Assembly (NCBI RefSeq): GCF_003423665.1
Contig: NZ_BFBY01000003.1
Span: 96,603-160,602 of the forward strand
DNA length: 64,000 nt
Reading direction: 5' to 3'
Source of the DNA: Lactobacillus rodentium
GTDB taxonomy: Bacteria; Bacillota; Bacilli; Lactobacillales; Lactobacillaceae
Shown here: piece by piece, positions 56,105-64,000 of the stretch
Position numbering within the stretch: position 1 is the stretch's first letter
Layout of the letters: every line of letters begins with the position of its first letter
Notes under the pieces: generated by a model
Database searches by the model: none
What the model saw: the letters and a program-made list of their open reading frames with translations, nothing else
What the model was told of the DNA's origin: nothing
Translations under genes and position numbers: made by a program

Positions 56105-56380
56105 TTGATTAAGTACAACCCAGGTTCATACTCTGCTACTGCAAAAGGTATGTCAGGAGAAATTAAAGTAGATCTTACTGTTGATGAGACAGCTATTAAA
56201 GATATGAATGTTGATGTTTCTGGTGAGAGCATCATGTTTGGTAAAATGGCTGGTCCACATTTAAAAGATGAAATTTTAGCTAAGCAATCTCCAGATGTTG
56301 ACGCCATTACTGGTGCCACTACTACTTCTAAGGCTGTGATTGAAGCAACAAAAGAAGCATTGAATCAAGCTAAAAAGTAA
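56105..56380 (+). CDS. Small FMN-binding domain protein
   Basis: This 91-residue protein is a single FMN_bind domain. Its end, DAITGATTTSKAVIEATKEA, contains the [ST]GAT motif that carries covalent or tightly bound FMN in NqrC/RnfG and in extracellular electron-transfer proteins. No signal peptide is seen, so it is probably cytoplasmic. The start is a TTG with GAAGAG upstream. Its redox partner is not apparent nearby. Confidence 0.87.
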   Translation: MIKYNPGSYSATAKGMSGEIKVDLTVDETAIKDMNVDVSGESIMFGKMAGPHLKDEILAKQSPDVDAITGATTTSKAVIEATKEALNQAKK

Positions 56381-56383
56381 GAC

Positions 56384-56415
56384 AAAAGCGAAACTAGATA
56401 TCTAGTTTCGCTTTT
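56384..56415 (+). terminator. Terminator after the FMN-binding gene
   Basis: A 32-base perfect palindrome centred on AGATATCT with AAAA and TTTT ends. Confidence 0.88.
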
Positions 56416-56440
56416 AATTTGTAAAACGAGGAGAAGATGA

Positions 56441-56953
56441 GTGAAAAGTAAGAAAATAAAACATATTTTACCAAGTTTGTTGATGCTTGTAGGATTGCCC
56501 ATTGCTTTAACTGCATGTGGTTCTGAAACAACAACTACTCAACAGCAAAATGTAAAAATTAAAAAAGTAGGTGTTAAAAGATTAGCCCAGGCTCAATCAA
56601 AAAGGGATACATTGGATCGAGAAAAGAAAGATAAAGAAAAAGAATATCAAAAACTTCAAGATCAATTGACTGAGCAAAAAGATCAAGAAAAGAAAGAAAA
56701 AGAGCAACAAAAACAAGAAGAAAATAAGCAACAGAAACAGCAATCAGTTGCGCAAGAACAAAGTAATACTGCTCCTTCATCTAATAAAGGGGATTTGAAT
56801 ACAGCAGCTACTGGTCAAATTGTGGGAAATTCACGTTCTCATATTTATCACGTACCTGGCCAAGCTGGTTATAATATGAGTTCAAAAAATGCTGTCTATT
56901 TTGATAGTGAACAAGAAGCAATTGCAGCTGGTTATAGAAAGGCATTAAGATAA
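56441..56953 (+). CDS. Lipoprotein with coiled coil and a sunset-like C-terminal domain
   Basis: This 170-residue protein has a lipoprotein signal (LTACGSE, cysteine about residue 27). A K/E/Q-rich coiled coil spans about 55-105. The C-terminal domain has GNSRSHIYHVPGQAGYNMSS and EAIAAGYRKALR. That end resembles the Ada-like metal-binding sunset domain found on secreted nucleases. The usual cysteine after HVPG is glutamine here. The TAATG overlap with the nuclease gene strongly links the two. A role at the cell surface in DNA binding or nuclease control is inference. Confidence 0.8.
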   Translation: MKSKKIKHILPSLLMLVGLPIALTACGSETTTTQQQNVKIKKVGVKRLAQAQSKRDTLDREKKDKEKEYQKLQDQLTEQKDQEKKEKEQQKQEENKQQKQQSVAQEQSNTAPSSNKGDLNTAATGQIVGNSRSHIYHVPGQAGYNMSSKNAVYFDSEQEAIAAGYRKALR

Positions 56954-57801
56954 TGAATAAAAAGATTCGAATTTTTCTTACTAGTTGTTTATTACTATTA
57001 GGCAGTGCTGGTGTTACTCTGAATTCTTCTATGCAGACTGAAGTAGTTGCTAAAGTTAAGCAAATAGTAAAGTATGACTACCGCCCCGAACACAAGGCTA
57101 AAAAGTTAGAACAGAAAAATAAAGATACTGAAGAGGATATTCAAGATTTAGATCAGAAGATTGCTCAGGTTCGACAAGAGTTAAAAAAATATTCTGGTGC
57201 TCATTCAGTTGAATCTGTTGCAGCTAATAAATTGGCCCAACTAAATTATTCTGGGCAAGATGTGATTACCGTCAATAATAATGATCCATCGTTTTCCAAT
57301 AGTGATTTATCAACTAATCAGGGTGCTTGGCAAGAATATGGGAATCTAGATAACTTAAACCGTGTTAGTGCAGCTAATGCCTTATTAAATCAATCCTTGA
57401 TGCCGAAAAGTAAAAGACAAGCCTTAAATATTAATCCTACTGGTTGGCACAATAAGAGAATTGCTGGTGGCTGGTTGTACAATCGCTCTCACTTAATTGG
57501 TTATCAATTAACCGGACAAAATAATAATTGGAAAAATTTAATGACGGGAACACGTCAGTTGAATGACCCCGATATGGTTCGTTACGAAGATCAAGTAGCA
57601 GATTATTTAAAAGCTAGTTCTAGTCACTATGTAAGATATCGAGTAACGCCAATTTTTCGAGGAAACGAACTTCTGGCACGTGGGGTAGAAATGGAAGGAC
57701 AATCTATCAATTCAAACGCCGTGCACTTTAATGTTTATATTTTCAATGTCGAAAAAGGTGTCACATTAAATTATAATGATGGTACAAGTAAAGTTGGTTA
57801 A
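56953..57801 (+). CDS. DNA/RNA non-specific endonuclease (DNA-entry nuclease, EndA-like)
   Basis: This 282-residue protein has an N-terminal signal anchor (about residues 5-25) and a coiled-coil spacer. A beta-beta-alpha metal nuclease domain follows with RIAGGWLYNRSHLIGYQLTG and NWKNLMTGTRQLND. NRSHL corresponds to the DRGHL motif of EndA, with the catalytic histidine kept. EndA degrades one strand during DNA uptake in pneumococci; here it may serve uptake, nutrient use or biofilm. It is coupled to the sunset-like lipoprotein. Confidence 0.9.
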   Translation: MNKKIRIFLTSCLLLLGSAGVTLNSSMQTEVVAKVKQIVKYDYRPEHKAKKLEQKNKDTEEDIQDLDQKIAQVRQELKKYSGAHSVESVAANKLAQLNYSGQDVITVNNNDPSFSNSDLSTNQGAWQEYGNLDNLNRVSAANALLNQSLMPKSKRQALNINPTGWHNKRIAGGWLYNRSHLIGYQLTGQNNNWKNLMTGTRQLNDPDMVRYEDQVADYLKASSSHYVRYRVTPIFRGNELLARGVEMEGQSINSNAVHFNVYIFNVEKGVTLNYNDGTSKVG

Positions 57802-57803
57802 AG

Positions 57804-57839
57804 AAAACAAGATTTCCGTAATAAGAAATCTTGTTTTTT
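57804..57839 (+). terminator. Terminator after the nuclease gene
   Basis: AACAAGATTTC pairs with GAAATCTTGTT, with a T run. The remaining 57840-57929 is AT-rich with no clear promoter. Confidence 0.88.
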
Positions 57840-57929
57840 GATAGGTAACTTGAATTTAAGAGATAGACCAAATTATATTACGCAAACTTTTGAAATTATT
57901 GTTTTATTTTTTAAAAAAGGGGAAATTTT

Positions 57930-58793
57930 ATGAAAATTGGATTTATCGGTACTGGTGTTATGGGAACTGGTATCATCAAGAATTTGTTGAAGAATGGTAA
58001 TGAAGTGACAGTTTATAATCGTACTAAAGCACATGCGCAAGAAGTTATTGATGCTGGAGCTATTTGGGCTGATTCTCCAGCCGTTGCAACTAAGAATAAT
58101 GATGTAGTAATGACAATGGTAGGATTTCCCCAGGATGTAGAGCAAGTTTATTATGGTAAAGATGGTATTTTAAATGCAGCGATGTCTGGTCAACTTTTGA
58201 TTGATATGACAACTAGTAAGCCATCGTTAGCGCAAAGATTAGCGAGCGATGCAGCACAAAAGAATGTGCATGTTTTAGATGCACCAGTTTCAGGTGGAGA
58301 TATTGGTGCAAAGAATGGAACTTTGACGATGATGATTGGTGGAGTAAAGACGGACTTTGAAAAAGTTAGGCCATTATTAGAACAGTTTAGTAGTCAACAA
58401 CATTATTTTGGCCCAGCTGGCAGTGGACAACATGCGAAAATGGCTAACCAAATTATGGTTGCTGGAACCATGACAGGCATGAGTGAAATGCTTGTTTATG
58501 GTAAAGCTGCAGGTTTAGATTTAAATGAAGTTATAGAAACAGTGTCTAGTGGTGCGGGTGAAAACTGGAGTTTGAGCAATTATGGACCAAGAATTTTAAA
58601 GCAAGATTATACACCGGGATTTTTTGCTAAGCATTTCTTGAAAGATCTGCGAATTGCGTTAGAAGAAGCCAAAAAGATGAATTTAGATTTACCAGTAACA
58701 AAAGAAGCCAAACAATTGTATGAAATTTTGGTAGATCAAAAAGGCTTAGGAAATGATGGAACCCAAGCTTTGGTTAAGTTATGGTGGAAATAG
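57930..58793 (+). CDS. Beta-hydroxyacid dehydrogenase (3-hydroxyisobutyrate dehydrogenase family)
   Basis: This 287-residue NAD(P)-dependent enzyme has the Rossmann motif IGFIGTGVMGTGIIKNLL. The family signature DAPVSGGDIGAKNGTLTMMI and the catalytic lysine in GQHAKMANQIMVAG are present. The C-terminal helical domain is complete. Specific substrate (3-hydroxyisobutyrate, tartronate semialdehyde, succinic semialdehyde or others) cannot be read. It is monocistronic between two terminators. Confidence 0.9.
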   Translation: MKIGFIGTGVMGTGIIKNLLKNGNEVTVYNRTKAHAQEVIDAGAIWADSPAVATKNNDVVMTMVGFPQDVEQVYYGKDGILNAAMSGQLLIDMTTSKPSLAQRLASDAAQKNVHVLDAPVSGGDIGAKNGTLTMMIGGVKTDFEKVRPLLEQFSSQQHYFGPAGSGQHAKMANQIMVAGTMTGMSEMLVYGKAAGLDLNEVIETVSSGAGENWSLSNYGPRILKQDYTPGFFAKHFLKDLRIALEEAKKMNLDLPVTKEAKQLYEILVDQKGLGNDGTQALVKLWWK

Positions 58794-58800
58794 AGGTATG

Positions 58801-58831
58801 AAAATAGTTAGTTTAATACTAGCTATTTTTT
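58801..58831 (+). terminator. Terminator after the dehydrogenase gene
   Basis: AAAATAGTTAGT pairs with ACTAGCTATTTT (one mismatch) and is followed by T run. A TATAAT at 58879-58884 may be the -10 of the hsd operon. Confidence 0.8.
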
Positions 58832-58918
58832 ATTGTCTTGATAACTTACGTTCCAATCAAGTGATAGTTTTTTTATTGTATAATTGAACTATTAGAAAAT
58901 AATAGAGGAGTAAATGTT

Positions 58919-61900
58919 TTGGCCATTCAAACTAGTGAACTGAAATTTGAAGATGAGTTAATTAACAAGCTATCCACTTTGGGTGGAGTAAAGCAATGGG
59001 AATATCATCCTGATATTAAAACTACCGCTGACTTGTGGGATAATTTCAAAAGTATCTTAGAAAATAATAATCAAGATAAGCTTGATCGTCCTTTATCCAA
59101 GACCGAATTTAATCAAGTAAAACAAATTATTGAAAATTTAAAGACCCCATATGAGGCAGGACAATTCCTTTATGGGTTAAATGGTGTTTCTCAAATTGAA
59201 GTTGATTTAGATTCTGGAGAACATGTTTATTTAACTGTTTTTGATCAAGCTCAAGTAGGAGCAGGTAATACTAAATATCAAGTGGTAAATCAGATTCAAA
59301 GACCAGCTGTTATTCCTGGTTTTCAAGATCGCCGTTTTGATACTACTTTACTTATTAATGGTTTGCCAATTATTCAAATTGAAGAAAAAGCTTCTAATCA
59401 TGATGCTGATGAAGCTTTAAATCAGATGCAACAATATATTTATGAAAAACAATATACTGGTATTTTTTCTACTTTACAGATTCTTGTGGGGATGACGCCT
59501 GAAGATGCTAAGTATATGGCTAATACCACACATGAAAAGTTTAATAAAACTTTTGCTTTCAGATGGCAAAGAAAAGATGATAATTCTCCAGTGATGGATT
59601 GGAATGAATTTACTTCTAATGTCTTATCTATTCCAATGGCACACCAAATGGCAACCAATTACATGATTCTGGATGGTACTCCTAAGAATCAGGCCATTAA
59701 GGTTATGCGTCCGTATCAAGTTTATGCTGCTAGTTCAATTATTGAAAAAGTTGGACAGCATAATTTTGATATCCATGATCAAGGTATTGGATATGTTTGG
59801 CATGCCACCGGATCAGGAAAAACAATCTCTTCTTTTAAGACTGCTTGGCTGGCTTCTCATTTACCAAATGTAGATAAAGTTGTCTTTCTAGTTGATAGAG
59901 TTGCTCTTACTAATCAAACAGTAGAAGAGTATAGTGCTTATGATCCCGAAAAAGATGAAAATGGTATTGGCGGAGTAGTGACTGACGCAGCTAACAGATG
60001 GGTTTTGGCTAATAAACTCAAATCTAAGCGTAATGGCATCATTGTTACATCGCTACAGAAAATGTCAGCGTTAGTAAAAGATAAAAAGGATATTAGTTCC
60101 TTAACTGATAAGAATATTTTATTTATTGTTGATGAGGCTCACCGTTCAACTGCTGGTGATATGTTGAATAATATTAAGAAGGCTTTACCAAGATCAGCTT
60201 GGGTTGGTTACACCGGAACGCCTAATTTTGATAATAGTCCAACTACGAAAGATATTTTTGGCAATAATATTCATAGCTATACTATTTCTGATGCTATTAG
60301 GGATGGTAATACTTTAGGTTTTAAGGTTGATTTTGAAACAACGTTAAGTGAGGAAGTATTAAAAGAGCAATATTTGCCAGCATATTTTAAAGCTCGTTAT
60401 CCTTACTATACCGATGATGACATCAAAAATCGAATTAACAACCTCCAACCGGAAGATACGGACGATATGATTGAACCAAGTGTCTATGACAATAATGAAA
60501 AGCATGTCGAAAAAGTTGTTAAGGATATTTTAGCCAATTGGGATAAGCGTTCACGTAATGGCGAATTTAATGCTCTCTTTACCACTCATGTAGGTGGTAA
60601 TCGTGCTTCTACACCGATGGCAATGATGTACTATCGAGAATTTAAGAAACAAAATTCTTTACGGGATAAACCATTAAGAATTGGAATTACTTTTAGTCAA
60701 GATAAGAGTAATGATGACAAGCAATTAGAGAATAATAAATCACTCTATGAAGCAATAGAAGATTATAATGCAGAGTTTGGCACTAACTTTGGACCAAAAG
60801 ATGTTAAAGAATATACTAATCAAGTTGTTGCTCGTCTTAATCATTCAATTGATGATGGCAAATATTTTGATATTGTGATTGTCGTTGATCAATTATTGAC
60901 TGGATTTGATGCTCCGCAGTTAAACACTTTATATGTCGATCGAACCTTAAAGGGAGCTTCATTAATTCAGGCCTATTCAAGAACAAATCGTGTCTTTAAT
61001 ATGCAAACAAAACCTTTTGGTAGAATCGTAAATTATCGTTGGCCGATGCAAAACGAGAAATATATGAAGCAAGCTTTAGCAAAATATGCGGATCGTAATT
61101 CAGCGAATGAACAAACAGATACTGGAGAAAATAAAAAGAATGATGATGAGGGAGGAGTAATTGCACCAACTTTTAGCGATATTAAAAAAGATTTGACTAA
61201 AGTAGTAAATTCTTTAAATGATTTAACTGATGAGTTTACAACAGTTCCGCAACCTCTTGAAAAGGAACGTCAAGATCAAATGCTAAAGGATTTACGTGAA
61301 TATAATCATCTAATAGCTATGGCAAAACAAGACGATGAATATAATTCTAAAGATCCTAATACTCTTTTGAAAGAAATTGGAATTTCAGAAAAGCAAGAAG
61401 AGGTTTTAACTACTACTCTTGCCATTGATCTTAAAAAGACAATTGCAAAACGTAGGAATATTGATTTTTCTGCAATTGATCTAGAAATGGAACATGTAAA
61501 AGAAGTACGTGTTTCATATTCATACTTGAAGCAATTGATTGCCAAATTAATGAACCAAAAGCATGAAAAAGATGAAGAAGGGGCCAAAGAGACGGCTCAG
61601 AAGATCAAGGAACTTTCTGCTCGGATGGATGATCGTAAGCAAGCTGATAAGATCAACGATTTTGCAGATCAAGTGTTGGCTAATGAAGTTACAGGTGAAG
61701 AATATCCAGTTCAGCAAGAAGATGTTGATGAGTTATTACAAAAATATTCTAATAAATCTGAGCGTGAGGATATTTTAGCCTTCAAACGTAAATGGGGCTT
61801 AGTTGATATTGCCTCAAGTCAAGAAGTTAACAATGTAATCTATAATCACATAGAAGGTGCAGATGATTTGAACCTCTCTGGAGAAATGGATGATATTGTC

Positions 61901-62032
61901 CGTGAAGCTTCAGCAGTATATCAGACAGACGCGGAAGATAAAGAAGTACAGGCATTGAACAAGATTAAATATCGGCGTCAACTAAGAGATCATTTGCAAG
62001 AATTTGCCGATGATATTGTCAAAAAATATTAG
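58919..62032 (+). CDS. hsdR: Type I restriction enzyme, R subunit
   Basis: This 1037-residue motor and nuclease subunit has an N-terminal PD-(D/E)XK domain (TLLINGLPIIQIEEKAS, about 140-160). A SF2 translocase follows with Walker A HATGSGKTISS (about 294) and DEAHRS (about 404). VDQLLTGFDAPQLNTLYVDR and IQAYSRTNR come later. The C-terminus is helical and binds the methylase core. The start is TTG behind GAGGAG. All catalytic motifs are intact. The operon order is R-M-S. Confidence 0.95.
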   Translation: MAIQTSELKFEDELINKLSTLGGVKQWEYHPDIKTTADLWDNFKSILENNNQDKLDRPLSKTEFNQVKQIIENLKTPYEAGQFLYGLNGVSQIEVDLDSGEHVYLTVFDQAQVGAGNTKYQVVNQIQRPAVIPGFQDRRFDTTLLINGLPIIQIEEKASNHDADEALNQMQQYIYEKQYTGIFSTLQILVGMTPEDAKYMANTTHEKFNKTFAFRWQRKDDNSPVMDWNEFTSNVLSIPMAHQMATNYMILDGTPKNQAIKVMRPYQVYAASSIIEKVGQHNFDIHDQGIGYVWHATGSGKTISSFKTAWLASHLPNVDKVVFLVDRVALTNQTVEEYSAYDPEKDENGIGGVVTDAANRWVLANKLKSKRNGIIVTSLQKMSALVKDKKDISSLTDKNILFIVDEAHRSTAGDMLNNIKKALPRSAWVGYTGTPNFDNSPTTKDIFGNNIHSYTISDAIRDGNTLGFKVDFETTLSEEVLKEQYLPAYFKARYPYYTDDDIKNRINNLQPEDTDDMIEPSVYDNNEKHVEKVVKDILANWDKRSRNGEFNALFTTHVGGNRASTPMAMMYYREFKKQNSLRDKPLRIGITFSQDKSNDDKQLENNKSLYEAIEDYNAEFGTNFGPKDVKEYTNQVVARLNHSIDDGKYFDIVIVVDQLLTGFDAPQLNTLYVDRTLKGASLIQAYSRTNRVFNMQTKPFGRIVNYRWPMQNEKYMKQALAKYADRNSANEQTDTGENKKNDDEGGVIAPTFSDIKKDLTKVVNSLNDLTDEFTTVPQPLEKERQDQMLKDLREYNHLIAMAKQDDEYNSKDPNTLLKEIGISEKQEEVLTTTLAIDLKKTIAKRRNIDFSAIDLEMEHVKEVRVSYSYLKQLIAKLMNQKHEKDEEGAKETAQKIKELSARMDDRKQADKINDFADQVLANEVTGEEYPVQQEDVDELLQKYSNKSEREDILAFKRKWGLVDIASSQEVNNVIYNHIEGADDLNLSGEMDDIVREASAVYQTDAEDKEVQALNKIKYRRQLRDHLQEFADDIVKKY

Positions 62033-62047
62033 GAGAACTTTAGGATT

Positions 62048-63685
62048 ATGAGTAAAGCAAAAGATGTAACTAGTCAAATTTGGGAAATGGCTAATCGTTT
62101 ACGAGGTAACATGGATGCTTCTGAATATAGAAATTATATTTTAGGATTCATGTTTTATCGTTACTTGTCCGAACGCCAAGAAAATTGGTTACTAAAAGAA
62201 ATACAATTGGCTGATAATATTGACGATATTAATGAAACCTATAAGAAAGAAGCAAGCGGAGAGTATCGTTCAGATTATTTAGCAGATATTGCAGGGTCTT
62301 TAGGATATGCAATTGCGCCTGAATATACTTGGAAAACTGTTGTGGAAGAAGTTAATAATAGCACTATCTCTCCTGATACTTTCCAAAGTATGTTTAGTAG
62401 CTTTGATAATAATTTGAAGTTAAACGTTAATGCTTTACAAGATTTTACTGGAGTATTTGGTGATATGAATTTGTCTAATTCACGTCTTGGAAATACAACA
62501 GCTGCTAGAGCAAAAGCTTTGACTGATATAGTTAGTTTAGTTGATCAAGTTGAGTATAAAGATGAAAATGGTCATGATATTTTAGGTGATATTTACGAAT
62601 TTTTGATTGCTGAATTTGCTGGAAATTCTGGTAAAAAAGCTGGAGAATTCTATACTCCGCATGAGGTATCACAAGTCTTGGCAAAACTAGCTACAGCTAA
62701 CTTAGATCGAGATCTTAAGAAGCCTTCAGTTTATGATTTTGCTTGTGGTAGTGGATCTTTATTGTTAACTCTTAAAGATGAATTTGACAATAAACCTTTA
62801 TATTTTGGAGAAGAGTTAAATACTACTACATATAACTTAGCTCGTATGAATCTGATGATGCACGGAGTTAAGTATGATGGAATGACACTTAAGAATGCGG
62901 ACACCTTAGAACAAGATTGGCCTGATGGTTTAGATGCTCAAGGAGTCGATCGTCCAAGATCATTTGATGTAGTAGTTGCTAACCCTCCCTATTCAGCACG
63001 CTGGGATAACAGTGATCGTAAGTTAAAGGATCCACGTTTTAAGGACTATGGTTTAGCTCCAAAAACTAAAGCAGATTATGCCTTCTTACTACATGGCTTG
63101 TATCACTTAAAAGATGACGGAGCAATGGCGATTGTTTTACCACACGGTGTACTTTTTAGAGGAGCAAAGGAAGGTAAAATTCGTGAAACTTTGCTTAAGA
63201 AAAATCAAATTGATGCCGTAATTGGATTACCTGCAGGTTTGTTCTATTCTACTGGGATCCCAACCGTTGTTTTAGTCTTACGTAAGAACAAAACAAACAA
63301 AGATGTTCTATTTATTGATGCTTCTAAAGGATTTGAAAAAGGAAAGAATCAAAATAAATTAAGAGAAGAAGATATTAATAAGATTCTTGAGACTTATAAA
63401 AAGCGTGAAGATGTTAAACGTTATGCCCATGTAGCAACAATGGATGAAATTAAAGAAAATGATTTTAATCTAAATATTCCACGTTATGTTGATACATTTG
63501 TTCCAGAACCACCGGTTGATCTTAAAAAGGTTGCTATTGAATTAAAAGAAACCGATGCAGAAATTGAGAAGAATCAGAAAGAATTAGTTGGGATGCTCAA
63601 GGAATTAACCTCCGAAGATGATGAAATTATGGATGGCTTAAATGAGATAATAAAAGTACTTGAGGGAGAATTACATGAAGAATAA
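62048..63685 (+). CDS. hsdM: Type I restriction enzyme, M subunit (N6-adenine methyltransferase)
   Basis: This 545-residue protein has an N-terminal HsdM helical domain (TSQIWEMANRLRGNMDASEY). GEFYTPHEVSQVLAKL, the SAM loop DFACGSGSLLL (about residue 231) and the catalytic NPPYSARW (about 312) follow. It methylates adenine in the sequence chosen by HsdS. It ends in a charged coiled coil. It starts 15 bases after hsdR and overlaps hsdS by 11 bases, so subunits are made together. Confidence 0.96.
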   Translation: MSKAKDVTSQIWEMANRLRGNMDASEYRNYILGFMFYRYLSERQENWLLKEIQLADNIDDINETYKKEASGEYRSDYLADIAGSLGYAIAPEYTWKTVVEEVNNSTISPDTFQSMFSSFDNNLKLNVNALQDFTGVFGDMNLSNSRLGNTTAARAKALTDIVSLVDQVEYKDENGHDILGDIYEFLIAEFAGNSGKKAGEFYTPHEVSQVLAKLATANLDRDLKKPSVYDFACGSGSLLLTLKDEFDNKPLYFGEELNTTTYNLARMNLMMHGVKYDGMTLKNADTLEQDWPDGLDAQGVDRPRSFDVVVANPPYSARWDNSDRKLKDPRFKDYGLAPKTKADYAFLLHGLYHLKDDGAMAIVLPHGVLFRGAKEGKIRETLLKKNQIDAVIGLPAGLFYSTGIPTVVLVLRKNKTNKDVLFIDASKGFEKGKNQNKLREEDINKILETYKKREDVKRYAHVATMDEIKENDFNLNIPRYVDTFVPEPPVDLKKVAIELKETDAEIEKNQKELVGMLKELTSEDDEIMDGLNEIIKVLEGELHEE

Positions 63686-64000
63686 AGAAGAGCAAACAGC
63701 GCCAAAACTGAGATTTAAGGGATACACTGATGCATGGCAGCAAGGTAAGTTAGGTGATCTTGGGTCAGTTGCAATGAATAAAAGAATTTTTAAGCATCAA
63801 ACTACACCAATTGGAGAAATTCCCTTTTATAAAATTGGAACTTTTGGTAAACAAGCAGATTCTTATATTTCTCACGAACTCTTTGAAGAATATAAGAAAA
63901 ATTATCCTTTTCCTAAGAAAGGTGATCTTCTTATTGCTGCTTCTGGAAGTATTGGAAAAATAGTTGAATATCGGGGAGAGAAGGCGTATTTTCAAGATTC
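63675..64000 (+). CDS. hsdS: Type I restriction enzyme, S subunit, N-terminal part (cut by window edge)
   Basis: The reading frame from ATG 63675 gives about 108 residues starting MKNKEEQTAPKLRFKGYTDA. It continues WQQGKLGDL and later FPKKGDLLIAASGSIGKI, typical of the start of the first target-recognition domain of HsdS. GAGGGAG lies upstream. The gene runs beyond the window, so the second recognition domain and any further hsdS copies or recombinase cannot be seen. Confidence 0.93.
   Translation, partial: MKNKEEQTAPKLRFKGYTDAWQQGKLGDLGSVAMNKRIFKHQTTPIGEIPFYKIGTFGKQADSYISHELFEEYKKNYPFPKKGDLLIAASGSIGKIVEYRGEKAYFQD

Overview
The window is AT-rich, compact chromosomal DNA from a low-GC Gram-positive bacterium. 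Gene content and order, together with protein features, point to a lactobacillus, most likely of the Lactobacillus gasseri/johnsonii group. The markers are the mraZ-to-divIVA division cluster followed by a T-box and ileS, the rpoY-rnjA pair, the ftsW-ylbG-rsmD-coaD-ylbL block, and clpX-engB after tig. The species assignment is inference. I see no rRNA, tRNA, CRISPR array, insertion sequence or prophage.

Layout. Positions 1-13223 hold the division and cell wall (dcw) cluster: mraZ (cut by the window edge), rsmH, ftsL, a PASTA class B PBP, mraY, murD, murG, divIB, ftsA, ftsZ, sepF, yggT, an S4-domain protein and divIVA. It makes lipid II, assembles the Z ring and links it to septal synthesis. 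A T-box leader (about 13236-13421) then controls ileS. Positions 16238-20881 carry a cold-shock-like protein, a Nudix hydrolase, a tail-anchored protein, MTA/SAH nucleosidase, and a cysteine desulfurase near mnmA (tRNA 2-thiolation). Positions 20983-24661 hold a phosphatase, a TPR protein and recD2. On the minus strand are a lipid-kinase-like gene, rnjA, rpoY and def.

Positions 28847-38330 run typA, ftsW, ylbG, rsmD, coaD, a PDZ/Lon-like protease, comEA, comEC and holA. Then come divergent rpsT/rpsO, rnjB, a TPR-like gene, tuf, tig, clpX and engB. From about 46.9 kb the content is more accessory: two unknown membrane proteins, a tyrosine phosphatase, a YbjQ protein, a lipase-fold/membrane fusion, a MazEF-type toxin-antitoxin pair, a nitroreductase, a lipoprotein, a DsbA-like protein without the CXXC motif, recQ, an FMN-binding protein, a lipoprotein/DNA-entry nuclease pair and a beta-hydroxyacid dehydrogenase. 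The window ends in a type I restriction-modification operon, hsdR-hsdM-hsdS, with hsdS cut by the window edge.

The items most worth a second look are non-coding. They are: an orphan small RNA candidate with a near-consensus promoter, two hairpins and an intrinsic terminator (27790-27912); an rpsO leader containing a 12-base copy of its own start region and an anti-start segment; a promoter-terminator unit just ahead of typA; and a perfect 10-bp inverted repeat on the promoter at 20941-20968. No clearly new multi-gene defence or biosynthetic system is visible.
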